In this document: piece after piece, positions 7,797 through 15,888 of the stretch | Numbering within the stretch: position 1 is the first letter of the stretch | Layout of the letters: every line of letters starts with the position of its first letter | Assembly (NCBI GenBank): GCA_047629355.1 | Contig: JBLHWU010000048.1 | Location: 1 to 33,019 of the forward strand | Length of the DNA: 33,019 nucleotides | Direction of reading: 5' to 3' | DNA from: CAYUNA01 sp047629355 | GTDB lineage: Bacteria; Bacteroidota; Bacteroidia; Chitinophagales; Saprospiraceae | Made by a program: the position numbers and the translations under genes | Notes under the pieces: model-generated | Databases searched by the model: none | Seen by the model: the letters and a program-made list of their open reading frames with translations, nothing else | Told to the model about the DNA's origin: nothing

Positions 7797-9362
7797 ATGG
7801 AAATTATCGCTAAAAATTGGTGGGACAGATTAATCAAAACTATTAATTCAACCCCTCCTATCCTTTTGATATTTTTGCTACTCTGCGTTAACTTCCTTTC
7901 CTTTGTTTCCTTCAACAACGAGGAACAATACCTTCTATACGCACAGCAAAACTTCAATCCCGGTTGGATTCCTGGTTCATTTATCGCGACGGAATTTCCT
8001 GGAAATCGTCTCTTATTCGAAGTGCTTTTCGGCTGGGCAATTGACGCTTTTGGTTTTGAAGTAACGGTATTTTTTGGGCGGATATTTAACTTTTTTTTGC
8101 TGGCAATTCCATTAGCTAGCTTTTTTAAATTGTTGAAATTTTCCAATATATGGACATTTTTAGTCCTTCAGATTTTCATTGTCGCTGACCAATCATTCTA
8201 TGCGGGTGAATGGATTTTTGGCAGTATCGAATCGAAGACGTTTGCCTATATTTTTGTTTTTTGGAGTTTGGTAGAATTGTTAAAAAATCGCTTGTATCGC
8301 GCCGTTATCTTAATGGTTGTCGCTACGTATTTTCATGTTTTAATTGGTGGCTGGTTTGCGATAAGCTGTTTTGGGATGTTGTTATTGCGGAATATTTATC
8401 CTGTTTTTTCTTTCAAAAAAATCATTCAAGAATTATCAAAACTGGGTTTTTTATACGCCATTCCTTTAATTCCACTACTCTACTATTTAGCCACCAATCT
8501 CTTAATCGAGGCTCCAAACGTCGTGGACGGCGTCAATCTCGACCACATTTACGTCTATTTTAGAAACAAGCACCACATCGGACTTTTCTACACCTTTGAT
8601 TTCTTTTTTAAAAAACATGCTTGGAAAATAGCCATTGCGGTTATTGCTTTCCTTTTATTTTTTAGAAAAAATTACACCGCAGACGAAGCCTTTTTTAAAG
8701 TCTTAAAAAATCTGATGCTCGTCATGTTGGGCATTGGCTTCTTTTTCATCGGCGTCAGTTTGATGGATAAATTAATCTTCGATTTATCGGGTGGCTTTTT
8801 ATTGAAGTCCTACCCTTTCAGAATGCAGTCGATGGCGTTTTTGGTTTTCATTATTTTAGTCTTACATCAATGGAAAAAAGCGGCAATTCGTGATTTAAAA
8901 TGGCAAAAGATGATGGCATTCGCAGCAGTTTTAGGATTAGGTTTTCTATTTTTTAATGGTGGAAAAAACGTCCAAAAAATGCTCGCTTATCAATCGAATG
9001 AACCTTACAACGAAGTCATTGATTTTATTAAAAATAAAACGGAAGCAACAGATGCTATAATGATTGTGGAAAACAAAGGTGGCTTTTTGAAAAGTGGCGG
9101 TCGCAACAATCAATTTGGCTTAGACTTGATTCGCCGTACGCGCCGTGATAACTTTGTTCATTTTAAATTTGTCCCAGGGGGCACACTGAAATTATACGAA
9201 TGGTACAAACGCTTGCAAGTTGTGGAAAAAGTGGAAGAATCGCCGAGTTATATTCAAGAGGTGCGGAAAGATTATAAAGTGGATTATGTGTTGACGCCGC
9301 AGGGTTTTGAGATGCCATTGGAGGTCGTTTTTGAAAATGAGGGGTATCGGTTGTATAAATAG
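7797..9362 (+). CDS. Multi-pass membrane protein, GT-C/DUF6798-like
   Basis: 521-aa integral membrane protein with about ten hydrophobic helices (for example residues 20-38, FGRIFNFFLLAIPLASFF, VFWSLVELL, LGFLYAIPLIPLLYYLAT, MLVMLGIGFFFIGVSLM). A C-terminal soluble stretch of about 110 residues ends in DYVLTPQGFEMPLEVVFENEGYRLYK. The first extracytoplasmic loop (FNNEEQYLLYAQQNFNP) and overall layout resemble GT-C-fold glycosyltransferase-like proteins and the DUF6798 group, but I see no clear catalytic Asp motif, so enzymatic activity is not claimed. ATG start at 7797, shortly after a strong terminator, so it has its own promoter, which I could not pin down. It converges on the lytic transglycosylase gene. 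Confidence 0.8.
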   Translation: MEIIAKNWWDRLIKTINSTPPILLIFLLLCVNFLSFVSFNNEEQYLLYAQQNFNPGWIPGSFIATEFPGNRLLFEVLFGWAIDAFGFEVTVFFGRIFNFFLLAIPLASFFKLLKFSNIWTFLVLQIFIVADQSFYAGEWIFGSIESKTFAYIFVFWSLVELLKNRLYRAVILMVVATYFHVLIGGWFAISCFGMLLLRNIYPVFSFKKIIQELSKLGFLYAIPLIPLLYYLATNLLIEAPNVVDGVNLDHIYVYFRNKHHIGLFYTFDFFFKKHAWKIAIAVIAFLLFFRKNYTADEAFFKVLKNLMLVMLGIGFFFIGVSLMDKLIFDLSGGFLLKSYPFRMQSMAFLVFIILVLHQWKKAAIRDLKWQKMMAFAAVLGLGFLFFNGGKNVQKMLAYQSNEPYNEVIDFIKNKTEATDAIMIVENKGGFLKSGGRNNQFGLDLIRRTRRDNFVHFKFVPGGTLKLYEWYKRLQVVEKVEESPSYIQEVRKDYKVDYVLTPQGFEMPLEVVFENEGYRLYK

Positions 9363-9373
9363 AATGTGTTCGC

Positions 9374-9438
9374 GTATTTAAGTGTCTGTGTGTTGATGTT
9401 GGCGTCTCAAAAACATGAACACACAAACACTTAAATAC
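9374..9438. repeat. 27-bp-arm inverted repeat after the membrane protein gene
   Basis: Arms 9374-9400 and 9412-9438 match at 25 of 27 positions (core GTATTTAAGTGT / ACACTTAAATAC), with an 11-nt loop. It starts 12 bp after the stop of the membrane protein gene in a convergent gap, so it can terminate transcription from either side. There is no strong U-tract. It directly abuts another element (9440-9603). Confidence 0.75.
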
Positions 9439-9439
9439 C

Positions 9440-9603
9440 TTAGTAGCGATAAAATAATAAGTCCGACAAGTTAGACAGTGGATAATTTTTCTCAGTTTTT
9501 ATTTGAAAGAAGGATAATTGTTGATACTTTGACTGATTTCAAGTGAAAAATGAGGGAAATTTGCCCTATCTAAATGGCGGAGTTATTTTTTTATCGTTAC
9601 TTA
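9440..9603. repeat. Palindromic intergenic element, TAAGTAACGAT family, copy 1
   Basis: The ends are inverted copies: TTAGTAGCGATAAAATAATA at the left and the reverse of TTAAGTAACGATAAAAAAAT at the right. Both halves closely resemble the halves of the element at 11936-12026, including GGATAATTT and TGG-G-AGTTATTTTTT. This copy is longer (164 bp), as though the centre had been duplicated or had gained about 58 bp. It lies between convergent genes. No coding capacity. Confidence 0.65.
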
Positions 9604-9610
9604 ACACATT

Positions 9611-10531
9611 TTATTTCGGTACCTTTATCTGATAAGTTTTCTTCTTCGAATTCGTCAATTTCCCTGAAATCAACCAAGGGTTATAAACCTTCAGCATCCG
9701 ATAAGTCGTTCCATATTTCTTAGCAAAATCACCCAAATTTGGAATGGATTCATTCGTTTCCACCACAGCATATTCTGTTATCGGCTGATAATAATCTGTA
9801 TCTTCTAACTGAAAACCAAAAGCTGAAGGGTCTTTTAAAATCTCCTTAATTGCCACCAATCTAAAAATATATCGCGACGTTTCTTGATTCAAATTCATAT
9901 CGTAATACGTATTGGCGCGCTGTTCTTCTTTTTGCCGTTTCAACTTTGTCGGTCCTACATTATACGCCGTCGCCGCCAAAGTCCAAGACCCAAATCGTTT
10001 ATATAATCCCAAGAAATGTTTCGCTGCAGCATGCGTCGCTTTTTCTATATTAAAACGCTCATCCACTTCACTATTGACTTCCAAATCAAACGACTGTCCC
10101 ACCGATTTCATAAACTGCCAGAAACCCTTTGCACCAGCAGGCGAAGTCACATTTCGTAAGCTACTTTCCGCCACGGAGATGTATTTAAAATCATCAGGAA
10201 TGCCATATTCTTCAAAGACTTTTTCAAATAGAGGGAAATATCTTTTCGACGCTTTGATATTTAATAATGTACTTGATTGCCAGTAAGAATTGACTAATAA
10301 TTCTCTATCCAATCGCTCGCGGACGTCAAAATTATCCATTGGTAATTCCTCGTCTGCAAAGTCAAAAGGTCGGTCTAAATTTGGACCTTTAACTACTTGT
10401 GGTAGCCCATTCCCTTGAATTTTGATAATATTTTCAACAGGCGAAATCGAGTCATTGATATTTGACGCAAAAATAGCGACCGTCAAGAAAGTGGCTAAAA
10501 TGAAGGTATATAATTGGATGTTTTTAGACAT
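9611..10531 (-). CDS. Lytic transglycosylase (MltD-like, SLT domain)
   Basis: Cell-wall enzyme that cleaves peptidoglycan glycan strands to anhydro-muropeptides (GH23 fold), 306 aa. Residues about 7-22 are a hydrophobic export segment. The SLT domain occupies about 95-235: the catalytic Glu is E122 in SVAESSLRNVTSPAGAKGFW, followed by QFM and AATAYNVGP, the usual substrate-groove motifs. The C-terminal 50 residues (IPNLGDFAKKYGTTYRMLKVYNP...KTYQIKVPK) look like one LysM peptidoglycan-binding repeat. ATG start. It lies 39 bp downstream of the DUF2480 gene in the same direction, so co-transcription is likely. Exact MltD orthology is uncertain. Confidence 0.9.
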   Translation of the reverse strand: MSKNIQLYTFILATFLTVAIFASNINDSISPVENIIKIQGNGLPQVVKGPNLDRPFDFADEELPMDNFDVRERLDRELLVNSYWQSSTLLNIKASKRYFPLFEKVFEEYGIPDDFKYISVAESSLRNVTSPAGAKGFWQFMKSVGQSFDLEVNSEVDERFNIEKATHAAAKHFLGLYKRFGSWTLAATAYNVGPTKLKRQKEEQRANTYYDMNLNQETSRYIFRLVAIKEILKDPSAFGFQLEDTDYYQPITEYAVVETNESIPNLGDFAKKYGTTYRMLKVYNPWLISGKLTNSKKKTYQIKVPK

Positions 10532-10570
10532 GAGATTTTGTTTGTATCACTGTTGCTTTTGAAGGAAAAA

Positions 10571-11101
10571 TTACTTTGACAATTTCCTTGGACGTTTGAA
10601 AATCGGCACCGTTGAACAAGGTTCACCATACATAATGCTCTGCGCATACGGCTGCAATTTTCTCGTCAATTCCATATATGCCGATTGTGGAACAGGCTTT
10701 TCACTACACCCTTTTATTACAACTCTTTTTTGCTCATAATCCGCGCCATCAATTTTTTCCAAAGCTTTCTGAAATGCCATTTTGTAAAAATCCGTCGCTT
10801 CCCCTTGGAAAATATTCCCCGCATGAGGTTCCGCATACGCCGCCACTAACATATAGGCCCACACCGGAATAATCGCATCGGTCGAACAATAAACCAATAG
10901 ATTCTTCTCGGCATACTGTTCCCAATCATGCTCTTTCAACGCCGCGCGAAAATCTTTTTCCTTCAAAATTAACTCCATAAAGAGGTAATCTTTTAGGTCA
11001 AAGTTCAGAATGTCGCCCGTCGGGAAATAGTCTTCCAAATTGATGGTAATCAAGCCACTTGTCACGACTCTATTCACTAAAGGTTTATCAATTGTTGTCA
11101 T
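10571..11101 (-). CDS. DUF2480 family protein
   Basis: 176-aa cytoplasmic protein of a family found in Bacteroidota and without known function. It shows the family blocks throughout: VNRVVTSGLITINLEDYFP (about 9-27), LFMELILKEKDFR, DAIIPVWAYMLVA, VIKGCSEKPVPQSAYMEL (about 128-145) and the terminal SIMYGEPCSTVPIFKR. Two conserved Cys (in KGCS and EPCS) could be functional. It follows scpB in the same direction; the 71-bp gap contains a double hairpin. The adjacency to scpB and a transglycosylase gives no clear functional clue. Confidence 0.9.
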   Translation of the reverse strand: MTTIDKPLVNRVVTSGLITINLEDYFPTGDILNFDLKDYLFMELILKEKDFRAALKEHDWEQYAEKNLLVYCSTDAIIPVWAYMLVAAYAEPHAGNIFQGEATDFYKMAFQKALEKIDGADYEQKRVVIKGCSEKPVPQSAYMELTRKLQPYAQSIMYGEPCSTVPIFKRPRKLSK

Positions 11102-11117
11102 AATTAAAAATATTATT

Positions 11118-11181
11118 CAAGTAACTCGGGTTTGAAGCCCGAGAATATGGTTGCTCGGATTTCAAATCCGAATTACTCTTG
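11118..11181. repeat. Double hairpin (palindrome of palindromes) at the scpB 3' end
   Basis: Arms 11118-11143 and 11154-11181 are inverted copies of each other. In addition each arm is itself a hairpin: CTCGGG-tttgaag-CCCGAG, and TCGGATTT-c-AAATCCGA. The right arm includes the last codons and stop of scpB. It can fold as one long stem or as two hairpins (cruciform-like). Tail bases on the - strand are AT-rich (TTGAATAATATTTTTAATT), so termination after scpB is plausible. Confidence 0.75.
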
Positions 11182-11823
11182 CTCTTTGTTTGTTTCCACC
11201 TCAAGGTCTGCTGTTGGAGCAGGCGTCTCCACGGTTTCTTCAATCGGCGCTTGTTCTCCAATTTGGCTATCTGGCTCTTTAAAATCTCTTGGTTGTGGCA
11301 AATCCTTCAAATCTTTCAATCCGAAATAATCCATGAATTTGTCACTCGTCCCGTAAAGCAGCGGCCGCCCAGGGCCTTCGCTGCGCCCTACAATAGCAAC
11401 AAGTTCCTTTTCCAAAAGTTTCTGAACAGAATAATCGCAGCTCACACCGCGAATTTTTTCCATCTCACTTTTAGTAACTGGTTGTTTGTAAGCGATAATT
11501 GACATGGTTTCTAAAGCTGCTTTTGATAGCCGTTTTTTTGTCGTTTGTCTCAAATAAGTGGCAATACCCGAATGAAAAGCAGGCTTCGTTAAAAACTGAT
11601 AGCCCTCACTGATATTAACGATTTCAATCGAAAAATCAAGTTGTTGATATCGTTCCACCAATTGTGCCAAAGCATCTTCGATGAATTTATTTTTGAATTT
11701 TGTTTCAAAAGTTTCTTCTAAGCATTTTTTGATTTCCTCCAAGGTAATTGCCGTGTCGGTCGCAAAAATCAATGCCTCAATATGTTGTGCAAGTTGTTCC
11801 AAAATAGAATTTATTGTTGCCAA
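11173..11823 (-). CDS. scpB: Segregation and condensation protein B
   Basis: Subunit of the SMC-ScpA-ScpB condensin complex that organises and segregates the chromosome. 216 aa with two winged-helix domains: the first spans about 8-90 (EQLAQHIEALIFATDTAITLEEI), the second about 95-175 (LSKAALETMSIIAYKQPVTKSEMEKIRGVSCDY...LLEKELVAIVGR...GRPLLYGTSDKFMDYFGL). The final 40 residues are an acidic, Pro-rich low-complexity tail. No ATG is near; the start is TTG at 11823 or a second TTG seven codons on (before EQLAQHIEAL). Neighbouring scpA is not in the window. Confidence 0.93.
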   Translation of the reverse strand: MATINSILEQLAQHIEALIFATDTAITLEEIKKCLEETFETKFKNKFIEDALAQLVERYQQLDFSIEIVNISEGYQFLTKPAFHSGIATYLRQTTKKRLSKAALETMSIIAYKQPVTKSEMEKIRGVSCDYSVQKLLEKELVAIVGRSEGPGRPLLYGTSDKFMDYFGLKDLKDLPQPRDFKEPDSQIGEQAPIEETVETPAPTADLEVETNKEQE

Positions 11824-11935
11824 AATGTAGATCAGGGCGCAAAATACGAATTAAACGATATTTAGAAGGAAGAATGGATTTTATCGAAAGGAATTAACAA
11901 AAAATAGTGGGTTATTTTTTATTTAATTCGCATTC

Positions 11936-12026
11936 CTAAGTAACGATGAAAGAATAAGTTACTCAACTGGACAGAGGATAATTTGTCCTGTCCAGTTGGG
12001 GAAGTTATTTTTTCACCGTTACTAAG
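11936..12026. repeat. Palindromic intergenic element, TAAGTAACGAT family, copy 2
   Basis: A 91-bp nearly complete palindrome. CTAAGTAACGAT at the left end faces the reverse of CTTAGTAACGGT at the right end, and the centre is AACTGGACAG (left) / CTGTCCAGTT (right). About 33 of 39 positions match between arms. Both halves match the halves of the element at 9440-9603. It lies between the 12058 gene and scpB. A run TTATTTTTT is inside the right arm on the + strand. Confidence 0.75.
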
Positions 12027-12057
12027 ACTTACTTTGAAGAGAAAATAACTCAGAACT

Positions 12058-12966
12058 TTACCAACACTCTTGCTCTAATTTTTTCTTAAAAAGCAAACTG
12101 CGCGTCAACCTTTGATAAGTCTTTTGGTTGTGTTCCGGATTATCAGTAGGTGGGGTTTTTTGAAAATAAAAATCAGCATAAGCAGGCAATCCTTTTAGGG
12201 AAAAAGCAACATTCAACTGGCATTCCGCTTGCATTTTTTCTAAATTTGGATTGGATTCTAATAACTTTTCTAACGCTCTATTCTTGTAAGTTTCTAGCTG
12301 TTTATCTGTCGGCGATTCAAAGTGAATTTTATTAATCTTAGGGTTATTGAACGAATATTCTAAGAGAAATTCATCGCCCGATTCCAACGGCATTCCATTT
12401 GACAAAAGGATTTTATTTTTTTTAGCAATATCAGATTTCGTGTTAAAATTTTTATTTTTAGCAATAAAAAAATAGGAAATAATTGGCTTTTCATTTTGAT
12501 ATTCAACATTAATTATCGCGACTGTCTTAGATGGATTTTGTAATAATTGAACGGTTGATTTCTGGTCTATCAAGGTAGAACTAAAATAAAAAGCTGCCAG
12601 AATTATTGCCAAAAGTATCGCCCCAAAAAGGACAAAAGACTGTTTCAAATGCTTTTTTTCTTCCTTTCGACGTTCTTGGTTTCGAGGTGTGTTCGCGTCT
12701 TTATTGATTTCAAACGTATAGAGCATTTTCAAGTCCTTGCGCTCTAATTTGACTTCACACAATTCGTCATTAATAAAAAAAGTATAAGTCTTAGAGTCGA
12801 GAATGCTAAAATCAACTACCACGATTTTTTTATCCACATAAATCATCAAATGTCCACTTTTCGAGGAGTGATATAACCCAACTACCGCTGAATAGCCGCC
12901 GTCGCCAACATATGTCCAAGTGTATTGGTTCAAAATAAAGTAGTTGTTAAAAGCATTTAAAAGCAT
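12058..12966 (-). CDS. Hypothetical membrane-anchored protein
   Basis: Unrecognised 302-aa protein. Residues 1-100 form a soluble, beta-rich cytoplasmic-looking domain (VVGLYHSSKSGHLMIYVDKK, VVDFSILDSKTYTFFINDELCEVKL) followed by a basic KEEKKHLKQ patch. One transmembrane helix lies at about 110-130 (FVLFGAILLAIILAAFYFSS). Residues 131-302 would be extracytoplasmic, with ISYFFIAKNKNF and a Cys near 248, and end in KKLEQECW. The layout (intracellular beta domain, one helix, outer domain) suggests a signalling or assembly role, but this is speculation. ATG start. 91 bp downstream lies a palindromic element, then scpB. Confidence 0.75.
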   Translation of the reverse strand: MLLNAFNNYFILNQYTWTYVGDGGYSAVVGLYHSSKSGHLMIYVDKKIVVVDFSILDSKTYTFFINDELCEVKLERKDLKMLYTFEINKDANTPRNQERRKEEKKHLKQSFVLFGAILLAIILAAFYFSSTLIDQKSTVQLLQNPSKTVAIINVEYQNEKPIISYFFIAKNKNFNTKSDIAKKNKILLSNGMPLESGDEFLLEYSFNNPKINKIHFESPTDKQLETYKNRALEKLLESNPNLEKMQAECQLNVAFSLKGLPAYADFYFQKTPPTDNPEHNQKTYQRLTRSLLFKKKLEQECW

Positions 12967-13022
12967 AACTCGCAGGTCAATAGAAAGTTACGATTTTTGA
13001 AGAAATGATTTTAGTAGCTTTC

Positions 13023-13062
13023 GAGATTAAGTTTTAGTTGAACTTCTTTAATCTCAACTAAA
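13023..13062. repeat. Overlapping inverted repeats after the rimK-like gene
   Basis: GAGATTAA (13023-13030) pairs with TTAATCTC (13048-13055), and TTTAGTTGA (13033-13041) pairs with TCAACTAAA (13054-13062). The two pairings are alternatives built from the words TTTAGTTGA and GAGATTAA. It sits immediately after the stop of the rimK-like gene on the - strand. Confidence 0.55.
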
Positions 13063-13063
13063 T

Positions 13064-13957
13064 TTAGTTATGAGCTGATATTTTACTTGCGTGTTTTGCT
13101 ACATAATCAATGATTTCAGTACCTACTTGAATCCCTGTTGTCCCTTCAATTCCTTCCAAACCGGGCGATGCATTTACTTCCATCACCAAATATCCCCGAT
13201 TGGATGGCAATAAGTCAACTCCTGCTACATCCAAGCCCATCGTTCGAGCTGCTTTGTTGACAATTTCTTTTTCTTCTTCCGTCAATTGCACGGCTACAGA
13301 ACTCGCGCCTCGATGTAAATTTGACCGAAATTCGCCCTTTGCTGCTTGCCGACGCATCGCTGCAACCACTTTCCCACCGACCACAATCGCCCGAATATCC
13401 GCGCCACCAGATTCTTTGATGAATTCTTGTACCAGCACTTTTTGTCCTGTGGTGGTAAATGCTTCGATAATTGATGTCGCCGATTGATGAGACTCTGCGA
13501 TGATGACGCCTGCCCCATGCGTACTTTTCAGCAATTTTATAATAACGGGACCAGGCGGAAGCATCGCCAACATTTCCGATAAATCATCGGTTTGATAAAC
13601 AATAAAAGATTTGGGAATATCAATGCCTGCCATGGAGAGTTTTTGCAAACATTTTAGCTTGTCTCGGGATTGCAAGAGGGCTTGGGTACGAACAGAAGTG
13701 AAGATGCCCATTAATTCAAATTGTGCAATCACCGCCGCACCATAATCTGTGACAGATGCGCCAATTCGAGGAATAATTGCTTCAATATCGGAGCGTTCGC
13801 GGCCTTCAAAAAATATTTTTGGTGCGCCTTTTTCAATGACTAAATTACAGCGGGTGTGGTCGATAATTTCTATTTGATGCCCGCGTCGAAAGCCCGCTCG
13901 AAAAAGACTATGTGTGGAGTACAGATGTTTACTTCTCGAAAGAATGGCAATTTTCAT
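13064..13957 (-). CDS. rimK: RimK-family ATP-grasp ligase
   Basis: ATP-dependent ligase of the RimK type, which adds glutamate residues to the C-terminus of ribosomal protein S6. 297 aa, the normal length. N-terminal domain MKIAILSRSKHLYSTHSL; ATP-grasp domain from about residue 100 (SRDKLKCLQKLSMAGIDIPK), nucleotide-binding GPVIIKLLKSTHGAGVIIAE, and metal-binding VMEVNASPGLEGIE near residue 265. ATG start. It is 34 bp behind the PAP2-like gene and likely in one transcript. The modified substrate could differ from S6, since several RimK-like enzymes act on other targets; no S6 gene is here to support it. Confidence 0.9.
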   Translation of the reverse strand: MKIAILSRSKHLYSTHSLFRAGFRRGHQIEIIDHTRCNLVIEKGAPKIFFEGRERSDIEAIIPRIGASVTDYGAAVIAQFELMGIFTSVRTQALLQSRDKLKCLQKLSMAGIDIPKSFIVYQTDDLSEMLAMLPPGPVIIKLLKSTHGAGVIIAESHQSATSIIEAFTTTGQKVLVQEFIKESGGADIRAIVVGGKVVAAMRRQAAKGEFRSNLHRGASSVAVQLTEEEKEIVNKAARTMGLDVAGVDLLPSNRGYLVMEVNASPGLEGIEGTTGIQVGTEIIDYVAKHASKISAHN

Positions 13958-13991
13958 AATAATCTGGTTTTGATAAGTCTTTTATAAAGAC

Positions 13992-14657
13992 CTATTTAAA
14001 CATATAAAGTAGTGCGATAAATTGCGAAAATATCCCTACAAAAAAACCAAAATACAATTCTTTATTGGTGTGCGCATCCAGAATTAACCGCGCTGTTCCA
14101 ACCAAGCCCCCCAAAATAACGACACCTATCAAGATGGCATTCATACTGACTTGAAACGTTCCTATATAATCCGAATTAATGGTAAAACTATTGTAGCTAA
14201 ACAGCAGCATCGTAATAATGACCATCCCAATCAATCCGCCCATGCCGACGGTATGTGTACTTATTTTTGAAAAAATATTGATAAAAAACGCGGTAAATAA
14301 AGCAATGGTCGCTCCTAAAACGAAAATAGTATAAGCCGCTGGAATTGTTGGATTGTTTTTAAAATTAACGAACATCCACAGATAAAAAATGCCAGTAATG
14401 ATGTACGGACCAATTCGTTCTTGCTGCGTCCGGAGTTGCATCGAATCGACTAAACCGAGGTTGCGCATCATAAAAACTGAAAACGCTGGCAACATAAATG
14501 TCGATAAAAAAATCAACAGAATCAGCCGCGATTGAAACGCAATGCTGTTCACGCCAAATATATATGGATTAACCAATAGCAGTAAAATTAAGCTATAGGT
14601 CAAAATAAGTAGCGGATGAAAAAGGGTCGAAATTATCTTAGCGGAAGTTCGCAACAT
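13992..14657 (-). CDS. PAP2-like membrane protein
   Basis: 221-aa protein with about six hydrophobic helices. The C-terminal half carries remnants of the PAP2 phosphatase signature: KISTHTVGMGG (about 131-141) corresponds to the SGH motif and ARLILDAHTNKELYFGFFVG (about 188-207) to the SRxxxxxHxxxD motif. The usual Asp of the last motif appears as Glu (NKE) and the first KxxxxxxRP motif is not evident, so hydrolysis of a lipid phosphate is uncertain. Start at ATG 14657 rather than the TTG one codon earlier. It lies between the lpxD-like and rimK genes, fitting an envelope context. Confidence 0.75.
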   Translation of the reverse strand: MLRTSAKIISTLFHPLLILTYSLILLLLVNPYIFGVNSIAFQSRLILLIFLSTFMLPAFSVFMMRNLGLVDSMQLRTQQERIGPYIITGIFYLWMFVNFKNNPTIPAAYTIFVLGATIALFTAFFINIFSKISTHTVGMGGLIGMVIITMLLFSYNSFTINSDYIGTFQVSMNAILIGVVILGGLVGTARLILDAHTNKELYFGFFVGIFSQFIALLYMFK

Positions 14658-14693
14658 CAAGTTTATTTTTTAATTTTTGTACTTAAAAAGTAT

Positions 14694-14720
14694 TAGACTT
14701 GTTAAAGGGTAACAAGTCTA
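14694..14720. terminator. Hairpin downstream of the lpxD-like gene
   Basis: Perfect 11-bp stem TAGACTTGTTA (14694-14704) / TAACAAGTCTA (14710-14720), 5-nt loop. On the - strand it is followed by ATACTTTTT, a U-rich tail, 103 bp after the lpxD-like stop. Confidence 0.7.
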
Positions 14721-14744
14721 TTGAACTTTTTTAAAATAAAAACG

Positions 14745-14822
14745 CAAGTTAGTAGTTTTTTGTCATTCAAAACAAAACTCGCGAAAACAACTCGCAACTC
14801 GCAACAGGTAACTTGTAACCCA
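14745..14822. repeat. GCAACTCGCAAC-word repeat region
   Basis: This stretch contains CAAGTTA (14745-14751) and TAACTTG as a short inverted pair, and the word ACTCGC repeated, including CAACTCGCAACTCGCAACAG. The same vocabulary builds the palindromes at 27755-27867, 31934-32003 and 32748-32813. It lies directly after the lpxD-like stop codon. The inverted pairing is weaker here than at the other three sites. Confidence 0.5.
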
Positions 14823-14823
14823 T

Positions 14824-15759
14824 CTACTCATAAAATTCCTTCAAAAAATCAGGCAAATGTCGAAGCGCCGCCAATTCGCGCTGCTTCGTTCGGATTTCAT
14901 CAGCAGGATAGCCAAAATAAATTTTATGCCCTTCTAAATCTTTTGAAATGCCCGATTTCGCACCAATCGTGGATTTTGCACCAATTCTAATATTTTGCGC
15001 CAAGCCGGCTTGACCATATATCACGACATTGTCCTCAATAATTGTCTTTCCTCCGATACCAACTTGTCCTGCAATCAAACAGTTCTTACCAATCACCACA
15101 CCATGCCCAACGTGAACAAGGCAATCAATTTTAGTCCCTTCCCCGATAATCGTATCGCCAGAAACGCCACGATTGATGGTGCAATTCGCCGCAATATCAA
15201 CGTTGTTTTCGATGATAACGCGACCACCTGATCGCCATTTATCGTAATGTCCGTCTTTTTGTTTTTTGAAATAAAAAGCGTCCGTCCCAATGACTGTTCC
15301 TGATTGAATGACGACGTTGTCGCCAATAATTGTGTATTCATGTAAGACAACGTTCGATTGTAAATAACTATTTTTTCCAATGCGTACATTTGGGCCAATA
15401 ACTACATTTGGTTCTATAATCGCTGACGGGTGAATGTATGCCGAATCCGAAACTGTCGCTGAAAGAGGTCGAAAAGGACGGTATTCGCGCACCAATTTAT
15501 CGTAAGCTTTGAAAGGGTTTTCATGAAGTAATAAAGCTTTCCCCTCCGGACATTCTGTTTCTTTGTTCAAAATAATAATCGTCGCAGGGGATTGCAGCGA
15601 TTTTTTAAAATACTTCGCCAAATCTACAAAAATAATGTCTCCAGCTTCTGCTTTATGAATTTCATTGATCCCCGTTGCTTGCAATGTTTTATCACCAATA
15701 AGGGTCGCGCCAATTTTTTTTGCCAATGCTTCGACGGATATGGGAATAGGTAATTTCAT
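14824..15759 (-). CDS. lpxD: UDP-3-O-acylglucosamine N-acyltransferase (LpxD-like)
   Basis: Acyl-ACP-dependent transferase of lipid A synthesis that N-acylates UDP-3-O-acyl-glucosamine. 311 aa, a little shorter than canonical LpxD (about 340). Residues 1-100 are the uridine-binding N-terminal domain (ISVEALAKKIGATLIGD, NEIHKAEAGDIIFVD). Residues 103-280 form a left-handed beta helix of hexapeptides (IIEPNVVIGPNVRIGKN). The probable catalytic His is H219 in VHVGHGVVIGKN; NRGVSGDTIIGEGTKID precedes it as in the family. Bacteroidota often carry a second, shorter LpxD-like paralogue, and this may be that one. ATG start; PAP2-like gene follows. Confidence 0.85.
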   Translation of the reverse strand: MKLPIPISVEALAKKIGATLIGDKTLQATGINEIHKAEAGDIIFVDLAKYFKKSLQSPATIIILNKETECPEGKALLLHENPFKAYDKLVREYRPFRPLSATVSDSAYIHPSAIIEPNVVIGPNVRIGKNSYLQSNVVLHEYTIIGDNVVIQSGTVIGTDAFYFKKQKDGHYDKWRSGGRVIIENNVDIAANCTINRGVSGDTIIGEGTKIDCLVHVGHGVVIGKNCLIAGQVGIGGKTIIEDNVVIYGQAGLAQNIRIGAKSTIGAKSGISKDLEGHKIYFGYPADEIRTKQRELAALRHLPDFLKEFYE

Positions 15760-15841
15760 ATTTTAATTTTAGGCGACAAGGTACGGATTGCACTTGTTTT
15801 TTATAGGATAGTGTAAATTTTGTTTTTGTTAAATGTGCGCA

Positions 15842-15882
15842 ATTATTCCAATAAAAACGCTCATTCTTTTTTTTGGAATAAT
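15842..15882. promoter_or_regulatory. 10-bp dyad upstream of the M20 peptidase gene
   Basis: ATTATTCCAA (15842-15851) and TTGGAATAAT (15873-15882) are perfect inverted copies separated by 21 nt. They lie immediately upstream of the candidate -7 box at 15889, so regulator binding at two half-sites is possible. A transcript hairpin is the alternative. Confidence 0.4.
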
Positions 15883-15888
15883 TTTCTC

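Noticed and set aside
9611..15759. Genomic island or prophage
   Set aside because: All genes are housekeeping or conserved Bacteroidota families; no integrase, tRNA junction or phage genes.
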